31,612 bases of DNA from Bacteroidales bacterium UBA3684 (GCA_002372855.1 DFIZ01000064.1:31566-63177); one strand, 5' to 3'. Positions 15,267 through 26,900 are shown, numbered from the stretch's first letter. A program made the numbers and translations. Notes: generated from the letters alone by a model not told the origin.

Positions 15267-15313
15267 CACGGGACAAAGCCGTCCTCGGCATTTGTATAAA
15301 ACTAAAGAAACGG

Positions 15314-15793
15314 CTAAAAAGCGACGGTTGGATTGAGGCCGTCCAAGATGATGGGAGCGCGGAGGTAGAAGCCTTCGCGCTCCTTCAGTTGCTGGGCTAT
15401 CTTCTCGCGGAGCCGGTCCTCCGGAAGGCCTTTCACGAGGGGCCGGGGGTTGTGGCTGCGAAGGGCGCGGACGACGAGGTCGTCGACCGTCATGCGCAGG
15501 TAGACGGCGGTGCCATTGGCGAGGATGAAATCCATGTTTCCGCTATGGCAGGGTGTGCCACCGCCGGTTGCGACGACACAATTGTCGAGGTCGGCGGTGG
15601 AATGGAGCAGCTGGGTTTCGAGCTGGCGGAATGCCGTTTCGCCGAAGGAAGCGAAGAATCGGGGGACAGTGTAGTGGTAACGTTCCTCGAAGGCACGGTC
15701 GAGGTCGAGGAAATCCATATTCCTCTCGGCCGCCAGGCGGCGGCCGAAGGTGGTCTTGCCCGAATACATGTAGCCAACGAGGAAATACTTCAT
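15314..15793 (-). CDS. aroK: Shikimate kinase
   Basis: It phosphorylates shikimate with ATP, the fifth step toward chorismate and aromatic amino acids, in the cytoplasm. The 159-residue product has the P-loop GYMYSGKTT (7-15), the shikimate-binding D32 within FLDLDRAFEE, R56 (FRQLE), the GGG turn at 77-79 (ATGGGTPC), and the lid region with RPLV at 117-120. Length is close to the usual 165-175. The P-loop differs from the common GxMGxGK by Y10 and S11. It follows recN by 19 bases and is the last gene of the leftward series. Confidence 0.92.
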   Translation of the reverse strand: MKYFLVGYMYSGKTTFGRRLAAERNMDFLDLDRAFEERYHYTVPRFFASFGETAFRQLETQLLHSTADLDNCVVATGGGTPCHSGNMDFILANGTAVYLRMTVDDLVVRALRSHNPRPLVKGLPEDRLREKIAQQLKEREGFYLRAPIILDGLNPTVAF

Positions 15794-15796
15794 TTC

Positions 15797-15817
15797 AGTT
15801 AAGAGTTATGAGTTAGG
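15797..15817. repeat. Three heptamers AGTTAAG AGTTATG AGTTAGG at the recN 3' end
   Basis: Three consecutive 7-base units share AGTT and differ at the last three bases. The recN stop codon (13-15 of the 15800 block, on the - strand) lies inside the third unit. The units are C-free on the + strand. Three copies is a short array, but it resembles the longer spacer arrays. Confidence 0.55.
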
Positions 15818-17501
15818 ACATCAGCTCGCGGGCGGTCTGGAGGGCGGCAGGAGTCGGCGGGTCGGAACTGAGCATAACAGCGACCTCGTTGACACGTTCG
15901 TCGGGGGTGAGTTGACGGATGCGTGAGACCGTACGGTTCTCGTTGTCCTCAATCTGTTTGTACACCTTAAGGTGCTGCGAGGCCCGGGCTGCGATTTGCG
16001 GGAGATGGGTGATAGCAATGACCTGCATGCTTTCAGCCATGCGGCACATGATGTTGCCGACGGCAATGGAGATATCGCCGGAGACGCCAGTGTCGATTTC
16101 ATCGAAGATGATTGTGGGGATTAGCGAACGGCTGTGTGTTGTGGCTGAATGGCCGAGAGGCTGGATGGCTTTGATGGCCAGCATGAGGCGAGAGAGCTCG
16201 CCTCCCGAGGCCACTTTGGCGAGGTCACGGAGTTCGCCGCCGCGATTGGCATTGAAAAGGAAAAACACGGCGTCGTGGCCCATGGGACCGTAGGAGGGCG
16301 TGGGGTCAAGCTGGACTGAGAAGCGTGCTTCAGGCATGCCCAGGTCGCGCAGGATGGGTTGAATGCCTGCAGTCAATTGTATGCCGGCGGCCTTACGGGC
16401 TTCGGTGAGAGTATCGGCAGCGGTCTGCAAACGGGCAAAAGACTTGTCGACCTGTTCCATAAGAGCATGGATACGGGAGTCGAGGGTTGACATGGACTGC
16501 AGCTTGGAGTCGAGGTCATCGCGGATGGCGATGAGGGCCTCAACGCTGTCGACACCATGTTTCTTCTGCAACCGATAGATAAGTGCCAGGCGATCGTCGA
16601 CCTGCTGCTGACGTTCCGGATTGTAGGAGACGCCGTCGGCCAACGAGGAGAGCGAAGAGTTGATGTCGTCGAGTTCGATGAGGGAGGAGTCGAGGCGGGC
16701 AAGAAGCGCTTCGACTTCGGGATGGAAGGAGGCGATATGGGAGAGTGCGCTCTTGGCCTGACGCAGACGGGAGAGAACAGACTGCTCCGTGTCGTCGTCG
16801 AGGAGAGACGCTGTTTCGCCAAGGCCTTCGCGAATGGCCTCGGCATGGGCCAGGAGTTGCAATTCTTGTTCAAGATCCTGCTGCTCGCCGGACTGCAGGC
16901 GAGCTTCAGCAAGCTCGTTGTATTGGAACTGGAGAAAATCTTGTTCTTTCCGGTTCTGGGACTCGGTGGCGGCGAGGGCTTCGAGGTCGCGCTTAAGCGA
17001 GGAGTAGGTCGAATAGGCATCCTGATAGGATGAAAGAGGGGACGCCTCTTCGGCTGAGAAGGAATCGAGAAGGGCGAAACGAAAGGAGCTCTCGGCAAGG
17101 GTGAGGGTCTGGTGCTGGGAATGGATGTCGACGAGACGGGTGCCAAGGGTGCGGAGGAACGGCAGCTGGACAGGCGTATCGTTGACAAAGGCGCGGCTTT
17201 TGCCGGAAGGAGATATTTCGCGACGAATCAGGAGGTGATCGTCATAGTCGATGTCGACGTCGTCGAACAAAGGCTTTAGGTCCAACGTGGAGATGTCGAA
17301 CTGGGCCTCGACGACGCACTTGCGCTCTTTGTCGGCCAACACAGCCGAATCGGCCCGCTGCCCTATCAGCAGTCCGAGCGCTCCGAGGAGTATGGACTTA
17401 CCGGCACCAGTCTCGCCGGTGATAGTCACGAAGCCAGGGCAAAAGGCGATATCGGTTTCGCGAATCAGCGCATAGTTTTCTATATGTAGATTTGTCAACA
17501 T
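15813..17501 (-). CDS. recN: DNA repair protein RecN
   Basis: An SMC-like ATPase that acts in early steps of double-strand break repair with RecA. The 562-residue length is typical. Residues 28-36 are the Walker A TGETGAGKS. The middle (about 150-370) is a coiled-coil arm rich in L, E and Q. Near 429 is the ABC signature VASGGELSRLMLA, and near 470 Walker B TIIFDEIDTGVSG, followed by AITHLPQIA. The start ATG at 17501 begins the conserved MLTNLHIENYALI. It lies 18 bases after sufS and so probably shares its transcript. Its stop codon overlaps a short heptamer array. Confidence 0.94.
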   Translation of the reverse strand: MLTNLHIENYALIRETDIAFCPGFVTITGETGAGKSILLGALGLLIGQRADSAVLADKERKCVVEAQFDISTLDLKPLFDDVDIDYDDHLLIRREISPSGKSRAFVNDTPVQLPFLRTLGTRLVDIHSQHQTLTLAESSFRFALLDSFSAEEASPLSSYQDAYSTYSSLKRDLEALAATESQNRKEQDFLQFQYNELAEARLQSGEQQDLEQELQLLAHAEAIREGLGETASLLDDDTEQSVLSRLRQAKSALSHIASFHPEVEALLARLDSSLIELDDINSSLSSLADGVSYNPERQQQVDDRLALIYRLQKKHGVDSVEALIAIRDDLDSKLQSMSTLDSRIHALMEQVDKSFARLQTAADTLTEARKAAGIQLTAGIQPILRDLGMPEARFSVQLDPTPSYGPMGHDAVFFLFNANRGGELRDLAKVASGGELSRLMLAIKAIQPLGHSATTHSRSLIPTIIFDEIDTGVSGDISIAVGNIMCRMAESMQVIAITHLPQIAARASQHLKVYKQIEDNENRTVSRIRQLTPDERVNEVAVMLSSDPPTPAALQTARELMS

Positions 17502-17519
17502 GATTGCATACTAAAAAAG

Positions 17520-18722
17520 TTATCCCAGCATAGGCAGGACTCGCTGGAGGGCGGCAATGAAAGCATCGACTTCCTCACGAGTATTGTAAACCGCGAAGGA
17601 AGCACGGACAGTACCCGGAATGCCGTAGCGATCCATGATGGGCTGAGTGCAATGATGGCCAGTGCGGACGGCGATACCCAGTTGGTCGAGGAGTGTTCCG
17701 ACGTCATAAGGATGTGCGTCGCCCACAAGGAAAGACAACACGGAGGTCTTACCGGGGGCCGTGCCATAAATGCGAACCCCGGGGATCTGCAGCAGGCACT
17801 CGGTGGCGTAGCGAAGGAGCTCATCCTCATGTGCAGCGATATTTGCGATTCCAACTTCCTGCATGAAAGATATGGCCTCGCCAAGCCCGATGACATCGCC
17901 CACCGAGGGGGTACCGGCTTCAAATTTGAATGGAAGCTGGTTGTATGTAGTGCGTTCGAAGGTGACATTTTCTATCATCTCTCCCCCACCCTGATAAGGA
18001 GGCAGCTCACTAAGGATTTCTTCACGTCCATACATGACGCCGACACCCATGGGCCCATACATCTTATGTCCGGAGAAACAGTAGAAATCGCACCCAAGGG
18101 CCTGGACATCGACGGTGAGGTGCGAGACCGCCTGGGCCCCATCGACAAGAACGGGAACCCCATGGGAATGGGCAATGCGAATGATGTCGGCTATGGGGTT
18201 GATGGTACCCAAGGAGTTGGAGACATGGTTGACCGCCACAAGGCGTGTGTTCTTCGAAAAAAGCCGTTCGTAAGTCTCGAGGTCAAGTACGCCCTCGTCA
18301 CTGAAAGGTATGGGGCGCAGAATGGCTCCTGCAAGCTGCCACGGGACGATGTCGGAGTGGTGTTCCATGCCGGAGACAATAACTTCGTCGTTGCCGCAGA
18401 AATAACGTTTGGCAAAAGACGAAGCGACAAGATTGATACTCTCTGTGGTGCCACGGGTGAAAACAATCTCGTAATCATGGCGGGCATTGACGAGTTGTTT
18501 CACCTGGCGCCGTACCAACTCATACTTCTCAGTTGCGAGAGTCGCCAAATGATGGGCGCCACGATGGATATTGCTATTAAGGTGGAGGTAATAGTTGTCC
18601 AGCGCCTCAATGACACGCAATGGCTTTTGTGTAGTGGCGGCGTTGTCAAGATAGACCAACGGACGACCATGCACCTGTGTGTCGAGGATGGGAAACTGCG
18701 AACGTATTTCAGAAAGATTCAT
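17520..18722 (-). CDS. sufS: Cysteine desulfurase SufS
   Basis: A PLP enzyme that takes sulfur from cysteine for iron-sulfur cluster assembly by the SUF machinery. The 400-residue product has YLDNAATTQKP at 24-34, the cofactor-stacking H121/H122 region (GMEHHSD), D194 (VDGAQ), the PLP lysine K220 (FSGHKMYGP) and the persulfide cysteine C358 (RTGHHCTQP). The RTGHHC context marks a group II (SufS/CsdA) enzyme. Its ATG overlaps the dedA stop by 4 bases (ATGA). The other suf genes (sufB, C, D, E/U) are not in this window, so in this genome sufS is separated from them or they lie elsewhere. Confidence 0.93.
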   Translation of the reverse strand: MNLSEIRSQFPILDTQVHGRPLVYLDNAATTQKPLRVIEALDNYYLHLNSNIHRGAHHLATLATEKYELVRRQVKQLVNARHDYEIVFTRGTTESINLVASSFAKRYFCGNDEVIVSGMEHHSDIVPWQLAGAILRPIPFSDEGVLDLETYERLFSKNTRLVAVNHVSNSLGTINPIADIIRIAHSHGVPVLVDGAQAVSHLTVDVQALGCDFYCFSGHKMYGPMGVGVMYGREEILSELPPYQGGGEMIENVTFERTTYNQLPFKFEAGTPSVGDVIGLGEAISFMQEVGIANIAAHEDELLRYATECLLQIPGVRIYGTAPGKTSVLSFLVGDAHPYDVGTLLDQLGIAVRTGHHCTQPIMDRYGIPGTVRASFAVYNTREEVDAFIAALQRVLPMLG

Positions 18723-19477
18723 TTCTTGCGGTTTTTCTTGATGAAGTAGCGCACTATGAAGAAAAGCGCTATAAGGATTACAAGTCCGATGATAACATGG
18801 CTGATTTCAGAGCTGTATTTCTCAACAACAGAGATATCGCCAGCGAGGTGTGCCAGATATCCAAGGAGAGCCAACACACAGTTCCAGATAAAGGCACCCA
18901 ATGTGGTGTAAAGCGCGAAGGTACCGATATTCATCTTGCTCAAGCCAGCAGGAATGGATATAAGCTGACGGACAACGGGGATGAGACGTCCCACAAGGGT
19001 AGAGGCCACACCGTGGTCATTGAAATACTTCTCCGCCCGCTCCATTTTTTCTCCAGAGAGTTGCAACATGTGACCGAACTTGCTTTCGACAAATGCATAG
19101 ATAATCGGGCGTCCCAGCCAACGGGAAAGGAAATAATTGATAAACGCGCCAACAAGAGCGCCAAGGGTGCCAAAAACCACCACAAGCCACCAGTTCATTC
19201 CACTCTGGCTACGCTCATCGAGTGCCACATAGACTGCAGGCGGAATCACCACCTCCGAGGGGAAAGGGATAAAAGAACTCTCAACCGCCATAAGACCTCC
19301 CACGGTCCAATAATTCATGTGTTTGTCGTATTTGTGCAACACCCAGGCGACCCAACCATTGGAGGTGCTATCGCCACGAACAGCTTCGGCAACGCCCCCG
19401 GCTTCCTGCGCCATAACCGGCTGAGAAAGGAGGAACATAAGCATCGACGCTATCAGAAAGAAACGTTTTTTATTCAT
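18719..19477 (-). CDS. DedA family membrane protein
   Basis: A 252-residue inner-membrane protein of the DedA/VTT (SNARE-associated) family. Some members flip undecaprenyl phosphate or phospholipids and support envelope homeostasis; the substrate of this one is unknown. Family motifs are visible: ESSFIPFPSEVV (first re-entrant loop), GALVGAFINYFLSRWLGRP, and GRLIPVVRQLISIPAG (the conserved F/GRxxPxxR block). Unlike many DedA proteins it begins with a signal-peptide-like segment (residues 1-23, ending VMAQ) and a polar stretch of about 40 residues before the core. It ends with a basic tail. It overlaps both neighbours by 4 bases (ATGA). Confidence 0.88.
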   Translation of the reverse strand: MNKKRFFLIASMLMFLLSQPVMAQEAGGVAEAVRGDSTSNGWVAWVLHKYDKHMNYWTVGGLMAVESSFIPFPSEVVIPPAVYVALDERSQSGMNWWLVVVFGTLGALVGAFINYFLSRWLGRPIIYAFVESKFGHMLQLSGEKMERAEKYFNDHGVASTLVGRLIPVVRQLISIPAGLSKMNIGTFALYTTLGAFIWNCVLALLGYLAHLAGDISVVEKYSSEISHVIIGLVILIALFFIVRYFIKKNRKK

Positions 19478-20919
19478 TGTTGTTGTTTTTTATTTTCTGG
19501 TGAATCAGTATAGGGGTCAGACGGTACCAACGGACCCAGGAGAGGGTGCACCATTATCTCGGGGCATATCTCTGCCAGCATGGCAGGAGACACATCGGGA
19601 AGCATCCGCCGTGCACGATTGTATCGGTTGGTATAGAAATAGGCCGCAGCCAAATAAGTGCTATAGAAAGAACTGTGAGGATATACGCCAAGAGACTCTT
19701 CGGCAAATTCTATCACTATGTCGAATACCTTGTGTTTGAAAAGGAACTGGGTGTAGAGTTGACACTGAGGTTCGGTGTAGAGCCCCGTTGCAATGAGCCG
19801 CTCAAAAAAGTCAGAAGCCTTGTAGAAATCGTCAAGAGCATCATAAACCATGGCAGCCGCACAAAGTACTTCTGGATTACCTTCTGGACAATCGGCCGAT
19901 GGGAAAGTTTCATCAAGCTGGACGGCTCGGTTGACCTTGGAAAGCGCTGTTGCGCTGTCGCCCAACTCCATGTAGCAAAGTGCCAATGACGCGAAAGCCT
20001 CTGCATCGTGAGGATTGCTTTCTGTGGCCTTTATGAAATAGGCCATCGCAGTGTCATAGTTGGCTTCGCGGGCATAAAGATTTCCAATGGTACGATAGAC
20101 TTTGGCATAATCGTCGTAGAAATCAAGCACCCGGAGCATTGTAGTCACAGCCTCACTGGTAAGGCCCATAAAGTCTTGCGTCTGCGAGAGGGCTATGTAG
20201 GCGTCGACATAGTTTTTGTCGATAGCAATGGCGAATTCAAAAGAGTCCACCGCCTTCTCATAGAGCGTCATGTCGCGATAGGCACAACCGAGACAGTACC
20301 AAGCCTCTTTGCAATAAGGATTATCTTTCACGAAATTCCCAAGGAAATCCACTGCCTGCTCAATGCGCCCGGCTTCATAGGAGACATCATAATAATTGTA
20401 TACCGTTATCTCGTCGTATGAATCGCTTTCCATTGCTTTGCGGTAGAAGTTCAGTGCAGCATCGTAGTCTTTCAGCTTGTAGTATTCTTCAGCCATGTTG
20501 GAGTAGACACGTCCCAGCATCCAGCCATCGCGAGCTGCCTCTTTGAAATAGGCTATGGCTTTTTCCGACTGGCCCACGGCACCATTGGCCACACCAAGAG
20601 AGTATGCCACGTCCGTGTTGTCAGGCTCGGCCTGACGCATCTGATTCAGCACTTGCAAAGCCTGCGCGTATTGTTCATGAGAAATCATAAGATGGGCTCG
20701 TCGGAGACGGATGGTGGTGCTGTTGGGGTAGAGCTCTTCCGCATACTCGACTGCACGTTCGAGTGGTTTCAGGTCGTTTACCTCAAAATAGTAGTCAATG
20801 ATTATCTCCAGTTCGTCGACGTCGAAGAACTGGGTCTTGCCTTTGAGCACTGTATTCTCAAAGTCGAGCACCAAATCGCGCACTTCATCATCGAAATTAT
20901 GGAATCTGTCTTTTTTCAT
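19474..20919 (-). CDS. Tetratricopeptide repeat protein
   Basis: A 481-residue cytoplasmic scaffold made almost wholly of TPR helices. Recognisable units include AYSLGVANGAVGQSEKAIAY, YSNMAEEYYKLKDYDAALNF, WYCLGCAYRDMTLYEKAVDS, YRTIGNLYAREANYDTAMAY and FASLALCYMELGDSATALSK. There is no signal peptide or membrane segment. The tail is polar and ends KKQQQ. The start codon directly follows the sprA stop (TAAATG on the - strand) and the stop overlaps dedA by 4 bases, so translation is probably coupled to sprA. This suggests a support role for secretion or envelope work, but no partner can be named from sequence. Confidence 0.88.
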   Translation of the reverse strand: MKKDRFHNFDDEVRDLVLDFENTVLKGKTQFFDVDELEIIIDYYFEVNDLKPLERAVEYAEELYPNSTTIRLRRAHLMISHEQYAQALQVLNQMRQAEPDNTDVAYSLGVANGAVGQSEKAIAYFKEAARDGWMLGRVYSNMAEEYYKLKDYDAALNFYRKAMESDSYDEITVYNYYDVSYEAGRIEQAVDFLGNFVKDNPYCKEAWYCLGCAYRDMTLYEKAVDSFEFAIAIDKNYVDAYIALSQTQDFMGLTSEAVTTMLRVLDFYDDYAKVYRTIGNLYAREANYDTAMAYFIKATESNPHDAEAFASLALCYMELGDSATALSKVNRAVQLDETFPSADCPEGNPEVLCAAAMVYDALDDFYKASDFFERLIATGLYTEPQCQLYTQFLFKHKVFDIVIEFAEESLGVYPHSSFYSTYLAAAYFYTNRYNRARRMLPDVSPAMLAEICPEIMVHPLLGPLVPSDPYTDSPENKKQQQ

Positions 20920-23900
20920 TTAAAACGAGAATCTTACTGTCAAACCACCTTTGGTTGTTGAATTTGGATACGAGTTGGAAATGTAGGGTGTATTGATATT
21001 GGTCTGGAAGAAAGCTTTTAGCGTAAGCGTCGTTGTCAGCGCATATTCTGCACTGAGTTCGGCCATCCATACAGAGCTACCAGACGATATCTGGGAGAGG
21101 TTCTGATTAATCTTGCGAATCGTGGTCTTGTTGGCGTTATAGGTAAGATTGAGCTTTACCACCAAGTCACTCTTGAGTTTATGGGTCTTGTCGGCAAATT
21201 TTACATCGAATGCAATGTCCTTGAAACTATAACCAGCGCCAAGTGTAAAACCGCTGCGGGTTGTCTCTGTAAGCTGGTTGTTGGAGAAGGAGAGCATCAG
21301 GGTACGGTTCTTTTGAAGAGAGAAGTTGAACTGGAAGCTGTTGACCATGTTCACCGAAACACGGATCAATGGGTTGAACTGTTCTGTAATCTGCACTCCT
21401 TCCATACTGACAGGAGGAACATAATCGCCGGTATTGTTGAGAACGCTTTCGGTACCATAGTCATAGTCATCCATTCCGGAAAGGGTGGCATCAGTGTAGA
21501 AGTTGCCGACTGCATAGGTAGATGAGTAGCGGTGCGATATAGCAATATTGGTAAACCACTTCTTTAAAAATTGTATTTTGTTCAATCCATTGTAGGTAAC
21601 GTTCCAGTTGGGCAGCGGGAACGACTGGAATGGCGAGAAACTGTAATTCTTTGCGTCTTTGCCCAAATAGGTCGCCAAGAAGGAGGTAAGAAGCACCGTC
21701 TGCGAGTTGGCACTGTATCCGGCTGGGAAATACTGTCCATTCATTGTATCCAGCACCATCTGGTCGTTGTATGGATCCGAATTGGCCTCCGCAAGGCGAG
21801 CTGCAATGATCGAACGGTTTTCAAGAAATTCGGCAAAGAGCGCATCGCCATCAGAAAACGATGTCATGAAACTCCACGTCGTGGTATTGTAACTACCCGT
21901 CATGCGATACGACATCGGGCCGTCCACATAGCCCACATCCGAAAGATACTTATAGTAGTACTCTTCACGGCTGTTGTATGTCTGCGAAGCATTGACGGAA
22001 ATCTTGAAATCACGTATCGGTTCGACATTGGCTTGCATCGACAACTCCCGATTGACCGTCATCTCATGAGGCGAGTTGAAAAGGGTGTCTCGCGAGAGCA
22101 GGTCGTTGCGCAACAAGTCCTCAGCCACATCATAGTCATAGCCAAGAATATATCCTGGACCCGGACTCCAATATGTCTGCGGATCAAGTCCAACAAAATG
22201 GGGTTCACCCATATAGCCTGGCAGTCGCGAGCCATTGGTGATATTGTATTGGATACGGGCATCTTTCACTCCGGTCAGCAGTCGCAATCCAAAGTAACCC
22301 ACTTCCTTCAGAATTTCTTGGAACCGAACCTGGCGCAGGCTGTCAGCCATGGCTATAGAATCCTGAACGCTGATCTTGGTCTTTTGGCGGTTGTTCCTTG
22401 CCGGCTGTTTCTTGTTGTTCTTCGGGGCATTGGCATCCTTCAGCAGCTTGATTTTGTTGTACAGCGTTGTCATATTGGCATTGACCGATGCCTGCATCGT
22501 TGTCGACCCCTGCATAGTGGCGCCCATGCTCTGCAGTGCCTGCGTCGTACCTTGATAGACATAGTTGGTTCGATAGTTCAACGGCACCTTCAAGAAATCA
22601 AGATAGGGAAGTTTGCTGATGGGCAACTCGTAGGTGGCAGTAATCGTCTGTTGGAAGTTCTGCATCGTCCCGCCGCGCGCAATCGAACGCCAGATAGAAT
22701 CGCTCGCCGACGACGTCTCTATTCTTCCTATCGGCTCTTCGATACGGGCATTGGCATTGGCGGAATACTGGATGTGGAACGTCCTCATCAGGTCGTATTG
22801 CACCCCATAGGTTCTTTGCCATGTAAACTGCTTGAAGTATGTAGGCTTGATGATAACCAGTGCTGCGCTCTTGTTCCTCAGCAGTGTTTCCTCGTAGTCT
22901 CGATAGATTTCTGTCGAGAAACTCAGGCTCTTCGGCAAATAATAGAAATTGAACTCTTTCAGGATTTTCCATGCCTTGTTCTTGAACAATTTCACCTTGT
23001 CGAACGGTTTCACGGGCTCCGGCTGCATACTGTAGTTGTATGTAAATCCGCCTCGATGTTGGTCTTTGCTGTAGCTTTCTATGTCCTCGTCGCTTGTCCG
23101 TTCCCTGCTATAGGCATAAGAAAACGAGAAATTCTCTATGTCGTAAATGTGTGGCTTCAGGTTATCCTTCCCTACCCTGTCCTTTCTCACATTGGCCAGC
23201 GTCAGGTTGGTTGCCGACTTTCTGCGCTGCGTCATCTGCCTGACGCTGTCGCGGTCGGCTTCGGAACCGAAAGTAGCCAGGTCGTCATACAACAACACGT
23301 CGGGATTGTACGGATTGTATTCCGGACTGCCAATCTCCCGACTGTAGTCAAGGTACAGCGGAATATGCATTCCCCATTCCTCCGGCAGGAATTTACCCAG
23401 TTCCATGTCGAAGGTGGTCTGGAATGTGAAGGTATTCATCAACTCTTCCTTGATGAGCGGGTCCTCCAGGTTGCCGAAGTTCGCTGTTGTATACGAACCG
23501 TATACCGACAGGTTGCCCACGTCCGCCAAATTGGTTCGCGCCAATGCCATTGCGGCCCATCCTCCTTTATTCAAGTAGTCCGTCAACCGCAACTCGTTGA
23601 TCCATATCGTTGCCGATTTGGGCAACATGTTGTTTCCGTCGGTAAGACTCTCTTTTTTCGGGTTGCGTACACCCACCATGATGACCTTCACCTTCCCCAG
23701 GTTGGGCGTGCCAAGCACCGTATATTTTTTCCCGTCAACCATCTCGCTATAGAGCAATGTCGGCGAATATCCACTCTCGCCATTGCGTATTTTCCTGTTG
23801 CGATTGGTTTTGATTTCCGTCATCTTTTGCAGGTCTATGTCCACATTGTTCTCTATCGGCCAAATGGCATAAGGGTCGTCGCTGGGCGTATACCACGGCG

Positions 23901-26900
23901 TCAACTTCAGCGGGAGTTCATACTCGTAATAGTTACTCGTGTAGTCCGTACCCAAACGCACAAACACCATCAGGTCATCGTCGTCCATCTGGTCGCCTGC
24001 ATATTTCTTCTCGGCATGGACAAACATCTTCACATGCCCATAGTGTCGCAAGTCATAGCTCGTCGAACGGTAGATGGCTCGCGCGTCGCCGCTAGCAAGT
24101 CCGTCCACATCCAGCGCAATCGACTGTTCGTTGAGCTGCGTGTAGCTGTTGCCACTCGAGTACCACTCCTCTCGCTCGATTCCCGGAGGCAGCACATACG
24201 GCACCGGGTCGCGGCTGCCGTTCTCCTCAATGTTCACCGTGGCGATGTTGAAACTTGTGTTCTCGCTCGTACCCGTAGTATAGTCGCCCGGCTGCAGCAG
24301 ATCCTCGCTGTATTTTCTCCAGGTCGAGTACACCAAATCCAACGTGGCGAAACGCAATATCACCGGCTCTTCAAACTGGTTCAGGAACATTCTCATGAAG
24401 CGGATGGACTGGTAACCGTTGATACTGCCGATTTTGGCATCCGGCTCCCGTATGGGGATACGGAACTGGTACCACCTGCAGGTTGTCGACTCCCCGTTCT
24501 CCAACTGTACATTGCGCGTCTCCTGAATGTCGACAATATGGTTCTCTCCGATGACCATCCTGTCCGGACGCAGGTCTATCTCGTATTGGTAATAGTTCTC
24601 CGCTTCGCTCAACGTGTTGTCCTTGTTGATGTCTTCCACGTTGGGGTAGGCGCTGGCGCTGGTCATGTATTCCTCGTCGCTGTCCTCGTCCACCGGCGAA
24701 TTGCCTTCGGGGTTGTTGTATTTCTTGTATCGGTCGGTGACCTTCACGTCGTTGTTGTCATAGTAGGTGCTGCGGAAATACATGAAGTCGTCGCCCGACG
24801 GGTCCTCGGCCGCCTTCTGATATGCCACCGACCCCGTGCCGAAGCGCTGGCCCACCTCGTCAAGATACCACCTGAAGAAGTCCTGTTCGTCTTCCAAACC
24901 ATGGGTCGACCCCAATCCGTCATATCCCACATCCTGATACATGCGGCTCTGGGCGTCATTGTCGAAGGCGTTCACTATCGGTTGCGTCGTCGGCACACGT
25001 CCCCAGATGGTGGTGTCCACATTGACTATCGTGGCACTCGTCGGCAAGCCGTTCTCAAAACTCTTCCGTCCGTCGCGCAGAATATCCTCGCTGATGTCTC
25101 CCAGGTTGATATACAGCTTGCCACCGCTGTGCGTGGGATTCTCGATGAAGGGGTCCATCAGCCAGAATTCGATGGTTTCTATGTTCTGTGTCTCGAAGTC
25201 GGTATAGTCCAGTTTTCTCATTATACCGCCCCATCGACTTGCCGGATTCTCCAGCGTGCCGCTGTCGGTGAGACCTGCGCTGTAGGCTGTCGGCGCCACA
25301 TCGTAGTTGTACGGACCTCTCTCCGAAGGATAGTAGGCCAGGTTCAACTCGTAGACATACGTCGGCTGGCCTGCCACCCGGTCTTTGTTCGGGAACACCT
25401 CCTGCTCATAGATCCTTCTCGCGTATGGTTTCGACATATCGTCTCGGGTGATATTGCTCGGACGGGTACCCGTATTGTAGAAGTCGTTGCTGATTCTGTA
25501 CCATGCCAACTTGGCCCTGTTCTTGCCATAGTCCAGACCGCTGCCGGGGGCCGTCTCCGGGAACATCGCCGTGCTCAAGCGCCAGTCCTGCGGCGTGCTG
25601 GCCAGGAACCACGAGTTCACCGTCGTCAGGTTGATACTGCTCTCGGCTCCTTCAAAGTCGTCCACATAGCTCACACTGCCCTCTTCGCTTCCCGTACTGC
25701 TCATGCCGGGAATGAAGTGGGCAAACTCGGCGGTCAGACTCAGGTTAGACGGTGCCTTGGTGTCGATTCCCGGCAGCAGGTCCACCAGTTTGGTCACCAG
25801 CGGCACCTCGCCTCTCCAGTTCACATCCAGGCCCCATATCGTATTGCTTGTTGGCTCATCGCCGAAGTTGTTCTTCTGCGTCAGCGGCTTCTCGTGCAGG
25901 TTCATCACCGTCGCACCGATGTTGAAGTCTTTCTCCACCTCGTAGTTAAGGTGCAGACCCAGCATCCGCTTGGTGGTCATGCTGAACGAGTTGTTCTCCG
26001 AACTCACACTGATGGGTGTCCCGGAGCTGAGGATGCTTTCGTTGATGATTCGCACCGTTCCCATGGTGTAGTCCACCGTGTAGTCCACATTCTCTATCAG
26101 CGGCATTCCGCCCGCCGTCACCGTGACACTGCCTTGCGTCACACTGTAGCCCAACGAAATCTCGCCGCTCACACTGCTCGTGTAATAGCCTTCCAGGTAG
26201 AACCTGTTTCTCTCTGCATACTGCTGTGCCAGGGCCTTGGTCATGGTGTAGAGCGAGTCGAAGCAGTACTTCCGCGCCATCTCCTCGTCGCCCAACAATT
26301 CCCTCAGGTCTTTGCCGAAGGGTTCCACATACGGGAAAAAGATTCTGCCCGTCGATGCTTGGATCAAACCGCCCTTGAAGGCCGCCGAGTCCATCCAGTC
26401 AAACACGCCGTCGGCGTAGTAATAGCTCTGGCTGGCATCCATCCTGTCGAGCCCGAACAGTTCAATCAGCGGCACACCCTCCCGCGGACCTTCGGTGAAG
26501 AATCCCACTCCGACACCGCCGTCCTCGCTCTCGTACAGCACATTCAACCGGAATCCGTCGCGACTCAGCTGGCTGCTCTTCAGGAAGTAGACGTTTTTCA
26601 TCATCAGCTTCCACAGCGGGCTCCGTGTATCCACCGTCGTACTCTTCAGCAGTTTTACTATCAGCGTGTTCGGGTCGTTCACACCGTCTGTCGTCAACTC
26701 GCCCACCTGATACACCGTCGTGTCGCCCACCACCTGGTACTGGTAGGCCACGGCAAGCACCTGGTCGTTGCTCAACGGCTGGTTCAGGGTGATGAATCCC
26801 AACTCGCGGTTGAAGGTGTATTCGTTCTGGTTCAGCAGGCGCGCGCTCTCCACTTTCTCATATTCGCTTCCCGCCGTAAATCCTATGCCCTGCATGAAAC

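Noticed and set aside
15247..15284. Bidirectional intrinsic terminator between the nucleoside kinase and aroK
   Set aside because: The hairpin is perfect, but neither strand has a T-tract after it. It is reported only as an inverted repeat.
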